A DNA stretch of 64,000 nucleotides from Toxonevra muliebris. Taxonomy: Eukaryota; Arthropoda; Insecta; Diptera; Pallopteridae. Position 1 is the stretch's first letter. Each line of letters begins with the position of its first letter. Under the pieces are notes generated by a model. That model worked only from the letters and a program-made list of their open reading frames with translations. It did not search any database and had not been told where the DNA came from. The translations under genes and the position numbers were made by a program. The stretch spans positions 53,333,408-53,397,407 of the forward strand of contig OY829329.1 in assembly GCA_963691655.1 (NCBI GenBank), given 5' to 3'. This document shows positions 45,544 to 57,962 of this stretch, piece by piece.

Positions 45544-46010
45544 AATGAAACATTTTTCATCCCTCACTGCTATTTTATTGACCGGAGCTGTATGTGTATT
45601 GATTGTACAAAAAATACGTATTCACAGATATAGTAAAGTAGATATGTGGTAAAAAAATGAGAGGAATCGAGACGATATACAGCAAACAAGGATACAACAA
45701 ATATTTATCGATTCAAATTATGTTCCTCTTGAAGAATTAGATAAAAATCTTTTGAGTTGTCATACAGACGGTATTTAGAAGTTTCCCTCAGGAAACTATC
45801 CAACGAAATCTGTCGTTAACCATATGAACCATGAAACAGTAAGTTAGCTAAGAATACTGAAAACTTCGGTGCATGTCGAATCGATCAAGCAAATCATACA
45901 GCGAAAGGCTTTCATCGATGAAGAAGATTCGTAGAGACCTTATGTTCCACGGTGGACGAAAAGAAGAAGAACAAGAAGAAACAGTTTTTTCAATTTATAA
46001 CAATTCAGCA
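45544..46010 (+). pseudogene. Possible decayed coding segment, family unknown
   Basis: From an ATG at 45544 one frame reads MKHFSSLTAILLTGAVCVLI and goes on to a stop near 45650. The same frame then runs on with few stops through VPLEELDKNLLSCHTDG and FPSGNYPTKSVVNHMNHETV to an acidic/basic end near 46000. A Tc1 or Tigger transposase remnant is possible, given the Tigger-like end at 46735, but no catalytic motif is visible. This is a guess from frame continuity only. Confidence 0.2.
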
Positions 46011-46504
46011 GAAGTGTGTAATATAAATACGGTTTGGTCAATGAAATACTAAATGCAAGCAAACAGCTATAAAATGCAAATCATAATTTCTTCATAACGT
46101 CACTGAATGCCACATTTTAGTTTTGGGTGCGCACATTTTACATATTTACATAGGTCAAAATATTTTTGTGTATTTGTCTGTATGAGTTAACTGTAATATG
46201 ATATTTTTATGACTGACGCACATGGTTTCTTGGAAAAAATATGAGAAGCACGTGAAGAAAACAAAAGAGCAGAAATTCCTTTAGTAGCTTCATTGTTAAG
46301 ATTTCATAGTTCAGCTTTTACTTATATATATATATTTTTTATCTAATCAGATACAGGCATCTAAAGAGGATAATGAAGCTTAAGAGGATGATGACTATAA
46401 TGATAATGAAGAGTATGTAGGATGATGATATGCTAAAAACCTCATGCTGTATCGCCCAAAAATCAAAACAAAACGACAAAAAAGTTTTATTCATTTAAGT
46501 ATCT

Positions 46505-46735
46505 ATTTAGATATAAGTTAGTCGAGTAAAGCGAACTTCAAGAGATCTGTACATTGATTTTATAATTTCAATCCACGATTCGGTATAACCGAAAACGATA
46601 GACATTTCTATATACAATAGTTTCCTTTAATTGGGTTTAATTGAAAAGAAACTAGATGGGCATTTTCCAATTGGCTTCCTGTAACCGAAAGTTCACTTTA
46701 ACCGGGTACATTATAAGCTAAAACCACTGTACAAA
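46505..46735 (-). mobile_element. Possible pogo/Tigger-like terminal fragment
   Basis: The minus strand from 46735 reads CAGTGGTTTTAGC followed by words such as CGGTTAAAGTGAAC, TTCGGTTACAGG and CGGTTATACCGAATCG. These phrases are typical of Tigger-type ends (CAGT..., tandem CGGTTA words). A matching opposite terminus was not found; GTAAAGCGAACTTC near 46527 may be its eroded partner. Confidence 0.35.
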
Positions 46736-49700
46736 TATTTATGTACATATGTATTTATCAATAGGAATGTACTATAATGCAATGTATCTTAGGCTGCTGC
46801 TGAAAAATAAAAAAAGAAGTCCATTAAGTAGAAAAATGTTTTTCTTTTGTTGGAGAAATGATGTCGTATTTTTGCAAGCTTTTTTTTATTGCTCAGTCGA
46901 GAGCAAAAGCATGTGAATAGATGTTTTTGAGTAATATTCCCGTACCCATACACAAATTTTCTTGTCTACATATTTGTAGGGTATATAATTAGTCACGTAC
47001 TAAAGACAATAATGGAAATTAATAAATGAATTATGTAACATTATCTACTAAGCTTGCATACATACAAGAAAGCGAATTTCTTTGGCATGCTTTATCGTCG
47101 TTGTCATATGTTGCTATGCTAAGTTTCACTTTAGGCAATGATAAATATTTAGGTGCAAGTTATATAAAGGTGTAAAATTATTAATTAATTATAAGATTTT
47201 ATATATTTTAATTATAAATATCTTAAGACAAAAAAAAAAAAAAAAAAAAAAAAAAACAAAGTAGACAAAAAATATTTTTAAAAACTGCTGAAGGCATACA
47301 TTGCTGGAGATTCCCAGTAGAAAAATCTATGAAGAAAAGTATCGGTCTTCTTTGCTACTTCCATACAAACTACGTCGATGTAGATGTTGATATTCTTGGA
47401 GAAGATGACTTAAGAATTTCCCAACCAGAATTTAATGATTCAAATTCTGATGTTCTTTGAGAATATTCAACCGAATTATCTCGGATATATGAATCCGGAA
47501 GAGTTTTTCCACAGTCGAACTCTAGTTCTCTTCAGGGTAATAAAATTAATTATAAAAAACGGAAATTATTTCAGGAATGAAGGTGGAAGAAAAAATGTAC
47601 GCCCATCGTAAAGAGCGTTCAAATCACAACTAAATATTTGCAATTTAGGGATAGCATCATTCAACTTGCTACAAAGAGCGGAATGAGGCAACAATTCACA
47701 AAATGGCAGACCGCAAAAATTAGTTTTCTCAAAAATTGGACTTTTTTCGTAAAAATAAAGTTCCAAATTGAGGAAAGAATTAACCAAACTTACATCTTGG
47801 GGCCATTATTGTGTAGAACAACATATTTAAATTTCAGTTAACATGCACGCCAATGGCAAAAACCTTGTTTTGAGAAAAACTGGTTTAAAGTTTTGACTAT
47901 CGGTTTTTAACATATAAAATATACTTCTTCTTCTTTATAATAGCTGACCATAATTTGCAAGTTTATAGGTTACAGTTACCAAGAACTAACAGTTATTAAT
48001 TCGAAGGTGCTGAATAAAGGCGATCGCGTTGAACTGTCTGAATACTAAGCGTAAATAGTGTTGCATAAAGCAATGTTTATATGGTGTAGGTTGCGAGTGT
48101 GCCAGAATTGTATTTAGGAATATAAAATTTGGCAAAAAATATTCTACAAACTGTTTGAGGTATTTTAATATTGAAAGCTGAACGGTTTCAAATTCCCCGC
48201 AAAAAACAGCTCATTCCCGATTCCCCGTGCTAAGTAAAATTCCCCGCAAATCGGAGAGTTCCCCGCAAGTTGGCATCGCTGCCGTCTACCAAAAATTCTG
48301 TACATGTCATTTGGCTCCATCTTCAATAGTCTCTCTATAAATCTGATCTCTCAAGAATATAATAATAAATAATTTTCTAATGCCTTTTAGAAGTCCTAAC
48401 GCCCTTTAGAGCAATACATTTTTTTCAAGCTGTCTTTCACCCAAAATTTATACAAAAAATGTCGTTTAAAAGGTCTAAAGTTTCTACATTGAGCTCTGGC
48501 GAAAACCAATCGATATTACGAGATCATTTCAAACTACTTGGCATATAAGTAAATTTTAGTTTATAGGAAACTAATTACAAAAAGCATCTCCCTCGGGTTT
48601 GTTCCGGAAAACATGGTTTCGTATGAATATTTCTAAGACTATTTTGAATAGAGAAAGGATTGAAGTTTAGTTTTCTCTCAGATTAAATTTACGCTACATT
48701 TAAATTAGCCTTAATATTTACTTAGTGAAGGTTACACTTATATTAGGGAAAGACATGGTAACTGAGTATATAAAAGTTGGTTTCTTTTTTATATCTAAGA
48801 AGTCAATTCAAGTAAAATTGATTACTTGAATCAAAAAAGTACTGTCTGGAAACTATCAGAAAGACAACTTTACCAAACCCTCAATATTTTTCCCACTGGG
48901 TATAGACATTTAAATTTGCCAAGCAAAAATCACACACTGCTAAATAGTTATACGAGTACATATTTATGTATTTATGCATATGTATAAATGCACATCTAAG
49001 TAGCCATTTAACAATGAAAATAACATTCAAAAGAAATCATTTAAAAATTTCCCATATATATAATTGTTAAAATTACAATTTAATTATAAACTTGAACAGT
49101 TTTATTACTTATACTAGGTAGTTAGCTATATATTTTTTGCATTGCTACATTATTAAATATTACCTACAATAAAAAATCTTTAATTTCGGTTTAATGTATT
49201 TTTTGCAGCTATTTAATAAATATAGACTTGCAAGTACCTATTGAGTTAATGACCAAATTTAACCTTTAAATACCTGAGATCAATTAATTTTTGTTACAAA
49301 TGCACAAACACATAAACATTCAGCTTAATACACATACAATTTGCAGATAATTTTAACAACTTTTAATAGCTGATCAAATTTTTTAAGGCTAACCTTCAAT
49401 TTGCGTTTATTTTTTTTTTTTTTTTCAAAAGCAAGCCAAATTTTTGTAAAAAGAAAATAAAATATAAAAAAAAAATATTTATTTATTATTATTATTATTA
49501 TTTTTTTTTTTAATTATTTTCACAGTGAAAATTTATGAAATCGAATTATCTGCAATGACCATGTTAATTTCAATTAAATTTTTAATGAATAAATATTCAA
49601 GTTTTCTTTTTTTTTAATGAATAGTTAATTTTTAATCAGCATGATAAATTTAGATATCAAGTTTATTGATTGTGTGTTAGCCATAGGCAGAATTGATTAA

Positions 49701-49860
49701 ATGGATTAAAAGTATTCGTATTTAAAATATATTTGGACAATATTTGGGTAAATATTGAAAATTTGTTGGAAAAAATAAGAAGAGTTCAAGAAAATTGGAT
49801 TTCTGAAACATATTAACGTTCTATTAAAGTCGTTTTTCTTGGAGACTTTTTTGCCATTTT
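46736..49860. other. AT-rich non-coding stretch
   Basis: No supported gene. It holds a 27-base A-run (47230-47256) and T-runs near 49410 and 49501. Short chance ORFs only. Confidence 0.45.
47230..47256. repeat. Poly-A tract of 27 bases
   Basis: This is one of the longest homopolymers in the window. It could be the tail of a + strand retrocopy, but nothing upstream is recognisable. Confidence 0.8.
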
Positions 49861-50160
49861 ATAAAAGTGCAGAAACCAGATCAAAAATCAGGCTATACTA
49901 GAGACCATATCAGAATATGCTGTACAGACTATGGAATCAACTAGAGAGCAGAAATCGGCTAGATATCAAATCAGATCTGCAGATATCACTCCAGAATCCA
50001 GAAGAGATTAGAGACCAGACCAGAGATCAGACCAGAGGCCAGACCAAAGACCACAAACTAAAGACTAAAGATTAAAGGCTAGAGACTACAGACCAAAGAC
50101 CAGATACCAGAAACCAAGGACTTCATATCACAGACCAAAGACCAAAGACCAGACCTGAAA
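49861..50160. repeat. Cryptically repetitive block (AGACCAGAC theme)
   Basis: Variants of CAGACCAAAGACCAGA repeat with a quasi-period of 8-12 nt. Same theme as 51170-52070. Confidence 0.6.
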
Positions 50161-51165
50161 TATGAGAATTAAATTACAGTAATCCAATATTTTTCATTCA
50201 AAAGTTGCAGAGGTAATTTAATATTTTTTTTTACATAAACATTGGTTGAGAAATCCATTGAACCAAAAAAAAAAAAGAAAAAAAAAATTAATGGCACCTC
50301 AGCAATATTGAATAGATTAGTAATTAAAATCAAATAATTCAATCAATATAAGGCTAACGCTTACAATTAGGTTTACAAACCCAAGAAAAAAAAGAAGCGG
50401 CAGAACAAGACAAAAAAAAAAAATATAAGATAACAGCAACAAAAATGCATGCTACAAGTGTAAGAAAAGCAAAGTGCTCAGAGCGATGTGAGTTTTTACA
50501 TCGAGAGTAACAAACAAAATAAAAATTCAACAATAAAAATATTAACCACAATAACAGAGACTGCAACAATAAAACACAAAATTTTTTTTTTTAACAATAA
50601 TAAAGCTACAAAAACCCAATTACACAGAAAAACAACAAAAAAGAAAAAAGCACCAAAAATTATCTTTATCTCAAAAATATATAAAATTTTTGGTGCATCA
50701 TTTGCTGTTGCTGCTACTGTTGCATTCGTAAAAGTAGCACTAAATTGCTGCTATTGTTGTTGCTATTGCTGCATGTGGCAATATTGAAGATGTTAAATCA
50801 GTTTCTTTACATTTTTTGTTTTTAACTTACATCATACACGTCTCTGAATATTTTTTGTTATTATTTTTAGTACTAGTTTGGTGTGAAAAATGCAATAATT
50901 TGGTCAAAATGTGAGCCAAAATAGTAAGTAAGGCTGAAAAAATTGTACAGAGAAATGTGAATGTAATTGAATTTGTTATGATTACCAATCATTTTATTTT
51001 TCATTTGTGTACTACTCGTTTATGTGACCATGCTATGACGATGAGCACGGTGGTGTACTGGTTGCTGTGTTGCATTTACCTAGTAGTAAATATTTTAGGT
51101 ATTTATGTCGCAGCAGTTGCATTTTTTATTTATTTGTCCTACATTTAACTGCTAGGTTATATTCA
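50161..51165. other. AT-rich DNA with GCTGTTGCTGCTA triplets
   Basis: CTG/TTG triplets at 50700-50775. An A-rich 99-codon ORF (50488-50787) is compositional. No gene. Confidence 0.45.
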
Positions 51166-51169
51166 TGTT

Positions 51170-52070
51170 GGGGGTCAGATGTGATATCAAAGATCAAATC
51201 AGAGACCAGATCAAAGAACACACCAGAGGTCAGTTCAATGATCTAACGATAGGCCAGAACAGAAGTCAGACTAGCGACCAAAGCAGTATACAGGCTGTAG
51301 ATCTGACAAGAGACCTGATGAGAGACCAAACTAGAGACCTGGACAGATTAAGAGCAAGACGAGAAATCAGATCAGAAGTTAGACAAGAAACCAGCTCGGA
51401 GACTAGACCAGAGATCAGGCTAGCCACTATACTAGAGAAAAGACCAGAGCTGTGACTAGTGCCTAGGTCAAAGACCAGACCAAAAGTCAGACTAGAGAAC
51501 AAACAAATAACTAAAATAGAAAACAGAACATAAGTCAGGCTGGGCCAAAGTTCAGACAACCGTTCAAACTAGATACTAAACCATGCCAAAGGCCAAGCAA
51601 GAAATAAAATAGAAGAGACCAAACCATATATATGAACCATATATCAGAAATCAAGATCACAAATCGAAAATTGAAGCTTATACTCTAGAAATCAAGGACA
51701 ATAAATTATAGACCATATACAAAAAATGGTAGATCATGAACCGGAAACCATAGATCATGGCCCAGAAATCATAAACCAGAAGCCAAAAACTATAAATTAT
51801 AGGCCATTTATCAAAAACCATATTCCAGAAACCATTGACCATAAATCAAAGACTACAGACTAAAAGTCAAAGACCCTAGATCATAGACCTTTAAACGAAA
51901 ACCTAATACCATAGATCGTAGACTTATGACCGTAAAGTAAATACCAAGATGAATCAAAGAATACAGGCCAAATTGAATTGGAAATATCATACATCAAGGT
52001 CAAAGCCCACAAACTATACCTATATCATGTACACCAGAAACTAAAGATCGAAAAAAGACTATAGCTAAGA
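51170..52070. repeat. Long cryptically repetitive block (GACCAGA/TCAGA then CCATAGATCATAGACC themes)
   Basis: About 900 bp. The first half is built from AGACCAGATCA, GAGACCTGA and AGTCAGACTAGA. The second half is built from AACCATAGATCATAGACC and AAACCAGAAGCC. A 96-codon frame (51165-51455) translates to an Arg/Asp/Gln/Thr-rich, repeat-derived string and is not called as a gene. Confidence 0.65.
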
Positions 52071-52077
52071 AATCATA

Positions 52078-53304
52078 TTGGTAGTATGAATGTATAAACT
52101 CGTAATTGTGACTAACTTCATATCTATTATACGCGCCATTTTTTGACATTGACAGCTATTCTATCTCGAAGAGCGCCAAAAATACTATAAGAATTGATCT
52201 GTCAAATAATTTTCATAATTTTACAAAAGTGTTTTACTATAGCTGAAAATGTCGAATTTCGTGCCAACAAAACAACATTTGCGGGAAGTTTTAATTTGCT
52301 TCTTCCATTTAAAGAAAAACGCAACTGAAGCACATCGTTTACTCACTGAAGCTTATCCTGACTGTGCTATAGACGTTAGAATGTGTCAGGTGTGGTATGC
52401 CCGTTTCAAAAGTGGTGATTTTGATGTTGAAGACAGGGAACAGACAGGGACAGGCGGCCCGAAAAAGTTTTAAGGTGAAGAATTGAAAGCATTACTCGAA
52501 GAAGATTCATGTCAAACAACAAGAACTTGCAGCATCTTTCGGAGTTGATCAATCAACCATTTTTAAACGATTAAAAGCATTGGGAATGATTCAAAAGCAA
52601 GGAAATTGGGTGCCGTACGAATTGAAGCCGATAGACGTCGAACGACGATTTTTCACATGTGAACTGCTGATTGAACGACAGAAAAGAAAGGGTTTTCTGC
52701 ATAGTATTGTGACTGGTGATGAAAAGTGGATACGTTACGATAACCCAAAGCGTAAAAAATCATGGGGACCGCCCGGACATGCATCAACATCAACGGCAAA
52801 GCCGAACATCCATGGATCCAAGCTCATGCTGTGTATTTGGTGGGATATGAAAGGTGTCGTGTATGATGAGCTCAAATGAAACCGAATGAAACGATCACTG
52901 GCGACCGCTACCGACTACAATTGATGCGTTTGAGCCGAGCATTAAAGGATAAGAGGCCAGAATATGAGAATAGACACGACGAAGTTATTCTTCAGCACGA
53001 CAATGCTCGGCCGCATGTTGGAAGGCAAGTAAAGACATACTTGGAAACGCGGAAATGGGAAGTGCTACCCCACCCTCCGTATTCTCCAGACATTGCTCCT
53101 TCTGATTACCACTTGTTCCGATCGATGACACATAGCCTGGCTGAACAGCACTTCCGTTCTTTCGAAGAACTCAAAAAATGGGTCGATTCGTGGATAGCCT
53201 CAAAAGATGAGGAGTTCTTTTGACGCGGAACCCGTATGCTACCAGAAAGATGGGAAAAGGTTGTGGCTTACGATGGACAATACTTTAAAGATTCATACTC
53301 CCAA
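52078..53304 (+). mobile_element. mariner element, copy 2 (both TIRs, TA duplication)
   Basis: The left end is TTGGTAGTATGAATGTATAA. The right end is ATTCATACTCCCAA, which matches the left end in reverse apart from one base. TA flanks both sides (52076-52077 and 53305-53306). At 1227 bp it is near full length, but about 80 bp is missing from the 3' region: the sequence jumps from TACTTTAAAG to the last 14 bp of the TIR at 53290. That deleted segment survives in copy 1. Confidence 0.9.
52249..53287 (+). pseudogene. mariner transposase pseudogene, copy 2 (mauritiana-type, D34D)
   Basis: The ATG at 52249 opens MSNFVPTKQHLREVLICFFH, the usual mariner N-terminus. An extra CAGACAGGGA-type segment near 52440 precedes a TAA stop at 52471-52473. 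A 2-bp deletion near 52518 and a 2-bp gain near 52867 shift the frame. A further TGA at 53221 replaces CGA. Motifs retained are VTGDEKW (first Asp, near 52715), QHDNARPH (second Asp, near 53000) and SPDIAPSDYHLF (third Asp, 34 residues later). The C-terminus with YDGQYFK is retained to about 53287. The protein resembles the Mos1-type (mauritiana) subfamily and is inactive. Confidence 0.88.
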
Positions 53305-53306
53305 TA

Positions 53307-56300
53307 TATCAACTAAACTCGCAGTTTCTGACTTGGCAGCGGCCGTCTTTCAATCGTCAGTCGTATTCGACCGACTACAGCCTGCTTTTACTTATAATTT
53401 TATTTGTTTTGCCTTTTATATTGTAGGAGGAGGAGAATCTAAGGAGTGCCAATAATTGAGTATAATTATTATCAATTTTAAAAGAAGAAAACAAATCAAT
53501 TTCTTTTTTATCTTTTCTTATTTTTCACTTGTTTGAGTAATACAAAACAACAAGTAGTTTTGCTTAGAAAATGTTTATATCTATGTACTTCAAGTGATTT
53601 GGTTTTTTTTCTATTTTTTATGTAACTTTAACTACTTCTTCTGCTTCTTCTTTTGACTTACTTACATATATTTGTAAACATAAATATGTACCTATCATTT
53701 TTGTTGTCTGAGTGTTTGATTCAAATTGCGGGTAAGTTGTGATACCCAAATTTCTTCTTCAACTTTGGCTTTTTCTCTATCAGCGCCAGCAGCAGCACTA
53801 GCACCACTCCTCATTCAACCACTTGAATTTGATTTAAATGAGTGTTTCATGTAGTTGTGTGTTTTTGTGTCTATGCATATGGGGCGCACTGTGTATATCT
53901 TGCTGTGCTAGTAATGGAGAGTAAATGGTAGTGGTGATACATATTACTTTTTTATATTTTTTTTCTTGGTTTTTGGTTGCTAGTTGTGGTGGTGTATGTA
54001 TTTGTGCCATATCTGTGGGATAAATCACGTAATTGTTTATGATGAGTTTGTTATGAAGATTTCATTACATACTTATATACACCATAAATTTTTCATTTCT
54101 CGTACATTTTCATCTCGTATCTCACATATCAAAAAACAAAATAATAAAAATATAAAACGCTTCACATGTGAAGAGCTAAAGTAGTTATTTAGTTTTTTTT
54201 CTTATTATTATTTAATTTTTTTTTCTTCTTATATGTAAGATTTTTGTAATGAAATGTTTTTAAATATACAGTTTTTATATTGCAAAATTATTACTTTTTT
54301 TTTTTTGATATTTCTTTTGAGGTTTATGTTACACACATAAATATATATAACTCAATTACAAGGTCTCCAAATTAGGGGGAAAATTAAAAGAAGCATTAGA
54401 AAGTAGTGCAATCTTCTTTATAAAATGTTTGTGGTTAAATGTACTCGTAGTTATTCAACAAAAAACCAAATAATTGGGTCATTCATCACATTTACAATAT
54501 TTAATTTATAGGTCAGTATGTCTGGTATTTAAGTGGTTGAGGCTCAAAGATATGATAAGAGGCCAATACAATTTTAATTGAAAAGTGTTATGAAGTTATT
54601 TTATTTTAAAAGAAATTATTTTTCGTAAATTAGGCTAGCAATTTTCAGTTTGATAACTTGTTGAGGCTTTGATATCAAATTGGTCATCAGAAATCGCATA
54701 TTCTCATTTCATGAGAATTTGAACCATACTACCAAAGACTTTATAAAAAATTGCGAGCCCCAGATCCCCAAATCCTGCATTTTTCTAAACAAAATTAAGA
54801 CTCCTGAACTCCCTAAAGTCTTTGAATTTTCTAATTTTTAAAATATAATTGGTTATAATCCTTTCCCTATTTCCTAATGAAAATTCAACAATAGTTGTCT
54901 AAACTGCTTAAAATATTTCCAATAAATTTTGCGAAAAAAATTAATCGAACAACTGGTGGAACCACAGAGGAAGTGGTGGGTTTTGGGCCTGGACCGAGCT
55001 TGTCATATCCATTCATGTATTGTGGGTTATATCTGCACACGAATGAAAAGGGCCTACCGTTTTATGCAGAATCAGAACGGCGAAGTGAAAAGCTTTTTCT
55101 AGGCAATTTTTACTCTTGGAGCTTGGATTAAACTTTCAAGCGAAAAAGTGACTCTAGTAAAGTGGTTAGTAAATTTTTTTCGGAAACATCTAAAGGGGAA
55201 AGGAGGGGCTTAACTCATTTTTCTTAATTTTTGAGGGAAATGAAACAAAATTTAAAAAAAAGGATCCCAAAGATCAAATAGCAATGATAAAAAAAAGTTT
55301 TGTAGTTGATAGGAAAAAAAAAACATTTGTGTTCTTCGAAATATCTGAATCCGCATTAGGTCCTTCTACCATAAACGTTCCCAAGAATTAAAAAAAAATT
55401 AGTTAAATGAGTTAAAAATTAAAACTCTCAATACGAAGGTATGTCGTAAAAATTCCATAAAAAAGGACCGTTTGAAAATGCATTATTTCCATTAGAGAGA
55501 AGATTGAGTCAGAATTAACTACGTGATAATTTTGTGGATTCAGGAGTACATAAGTAAGAAGAAATATATAAGAGTCATAAATTCATTGCTGGAACTTTTA
55601 AGTATCTTTAATCTGACGGGGTCCAGAGAAAATTTTTGAAAAATCGATATTGAAGAAAGTTGAATATGAAAGTAAGGACGAAGAAAAATCATCAGAATAA
55701 ATATGTGGGCGTTGTGGAGCATTTTAGAGGGATTGAAAAAACTGCCAGGGATTGCCCCAATATTGATCAACTTTTGGATTGATTAAGTTTGGAGATGGAA
55801 CTGAAAGCATTATTTGAGGTATGAAAAATTGGATGGAAAAGGGGACGTAAGTAGAATCGAAATAATTTATCATTATAACTCGGCGGAATATGGAAATATT
55901 TTCACAAACAAAAACAAGGTATCATTTCAATTTAAGAACCAGCTAAATAATTTCCATGTCTAAAAATCTCAATGGTTCAGGGGTCACCAGGATCCACCGT
56001 TAACGATATACAAACCTATTTACCTTTTTTTTTCATTTTATCTAACTTTACAAAGTCATAAAGAGGATTTTAGAAATTGTTTGGCTAAGACTTTTGGTGG
56101 TCCCTAAGGAAACTAAAGACAGAACACAGTTTGTTTTAATGTAACTGGAGTCAAAAAATCATCTATATTTCTGTGCCAATCTCTAAACTCAGTTGTAGCT
56201 GTTTGGTAATAAATAATATTGATATTCAAATTGGGTCACTGGTAACAATTTGTAGAACAATTAAAATCAGTATATTAAGTTTCCTTCCGCAAAACAGTGA

Positions 56301-56382
56301 GACGAACCTAAAATAAAACAAAAATTCGAATTTGAAATTCAATAATTTCGTATAACTAATAGGAAAGTGGTTTCGTTTGATT
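53307..56382. other. AT-rich non-coding stretch
   Basis: No gene, RNA gene or element with two ends is supported. Chance ORFs reach 78 codons. Confidence 0.45.
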
Positions 56383-57962
56383 ACACTGTTCTACAAATGG
56401 AAACTTTTAAAAACGAGCAGATATGGGTCAAATGCACTTAGGGTAATGGGGGGTCTCTGGGTCCGAATCCGTGGTCCGTTTTGCTCTGCTACGTCACAAT
56501 TTTTTTATTGACATTAAAATTTTTAAAACTGAAAAAACAAAAAAATTAAAAATGCAGTTCATATTTTTTTTCATCAAAAGATCCAATTTTACAAAAAAAA
56601 TAAATTTTATTTTTAAACTTTAAAATTAATTTAATTTTTCATAATTTTTTTCATCCTCGTTATCAACGTTTACTTTTATCTCGTTATTATCTTAACCCAG
56701 TAATGCTCAGCGGTGCCATATCACACCTTGTCGCTGAGCCGTTCCTGAGCCAGGTTCAAAAATAAAATTTGTTTTCTCAAGTTACTTTCTTAATCTATCT
56801 ACTTTGGTTCCCGCTCGCCTTTAATGGGTTAAAGCAAAGATGGCCAAACGTGTACTTAAGTGCAAAATGAGCTTTAAACTTTTTATACATATCGTATACG
56901 AATACGTATACACTTACTGCAAATCAATTCTCAGGCTACGATATGTATGTAAGAATGCGATTGGCGCACTTGGAATAAGATGTTCAGTATGTAGTTAGAG
57001 AAAGAAAGTAACAACAACAGCATAAGTTGTACCGTTTTTAGAATGCTTGAAAGTCACTGCGTTTGCAAAACTACTTCTTCACAACCATGCCTTCGTCTTC
57101 GCTGAAAAATACCGTTGCAACGTTCAAAGGCAGAGCAGTACATAAGTTTGACTTTACTTTAATGTGTTCTTGAACAATTAAATTCTAAAAAATTGTTTAG
57201 ATTTTGTTGTTAAATTTCGAGTAGCTTGGAGTAGGTTGTCACCGGTTTTATTTTTGTACAATCTATTTGTTTCCGATTAGTGTTTTGAGAACCGCAATGT
57301 GTGCAAAAATGGAATCCAGCGTGTATGAACCAAAAATAAGACATCTACGGATAAATTATGAATAAAATCTAAAATTGAAAAAAAAATCTTTCTCTTGTCA
57401 AAAAATATGTTCATAGGTACATTACATTACGTACAATGTGTTCAAAAATGAATACGTGAACGTGTCAAAAAGGCAACAACAATAAGAAATTTTTAGGATT
57501 TATTTGTTCAAGAACACAAAGTAGATAGATCAAGAAAGTAACTTGAGAAAAAAACTATTTTTGAACCTGGCTCAGGAACGGCTCATCGACAAGGTGCGAT
57601 ATGGCACCGTTGGGCATTACTGGGTTAAGCTAATAACGAGATAAAAGTAAACGTTGATAACGAGGATGAAAAAAATTATGAAAAAATAAATTATTTAAAA
57701 AAAAAAATTTTAAAAATTTTAAAGTTTAAAATTAAAAAAAAAAATTTGTTTTTGTAAAAAAGTTGTTTTGATGAAAAAAAATATGAACTGCATTTTTAAT
57801 TTTTTTGTTTTTTCAGTTTTAAAAATTTTGATGTCAATAAAAAATAAAAATTGTGATGTAGCAGAGCAAAACGGACCACGGATTCGGACTCATCGACCTC
57901 CCCATTACCCTAAGTACACTTGTCCCGTCTCTGCTTATTTTTGGCTGTTGAACAGTGTTATT
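56383..57962. mobile_element. Long inverted repeat / foldback (arms ~430-450 bp, ~700-bp spacer)
   Basis: The left arm (56383-56810) is the inverted copy of the right arm (57511-57962). Landmarks in order are CACTTAGGGTAATGGGG; GTCCGAATCCGTGGTCCGTT; CATCCTCGTTATCAACGTTT; ATCTCGTTATTA; TTAACCCAGTAATGC; GAGCCAGGTTCAAAAATA; and CTCAAGTTACTTTCTT. A TTAA next to CCCAGTAATG in both arms (56693 and 57624) suggests a smaller TTAA-flanked element (56697-57623) may be embedded. The spacer has no recognised gene. Confidence 0.7.

Noticed and set aside
51165..51455. 96-codon ORF rich in Arg, Asp, Gln and Thr
   Set aside because: It is produced by the AGACCAGA quasi-repeat; the antisense frame is open too. 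No gene signal.
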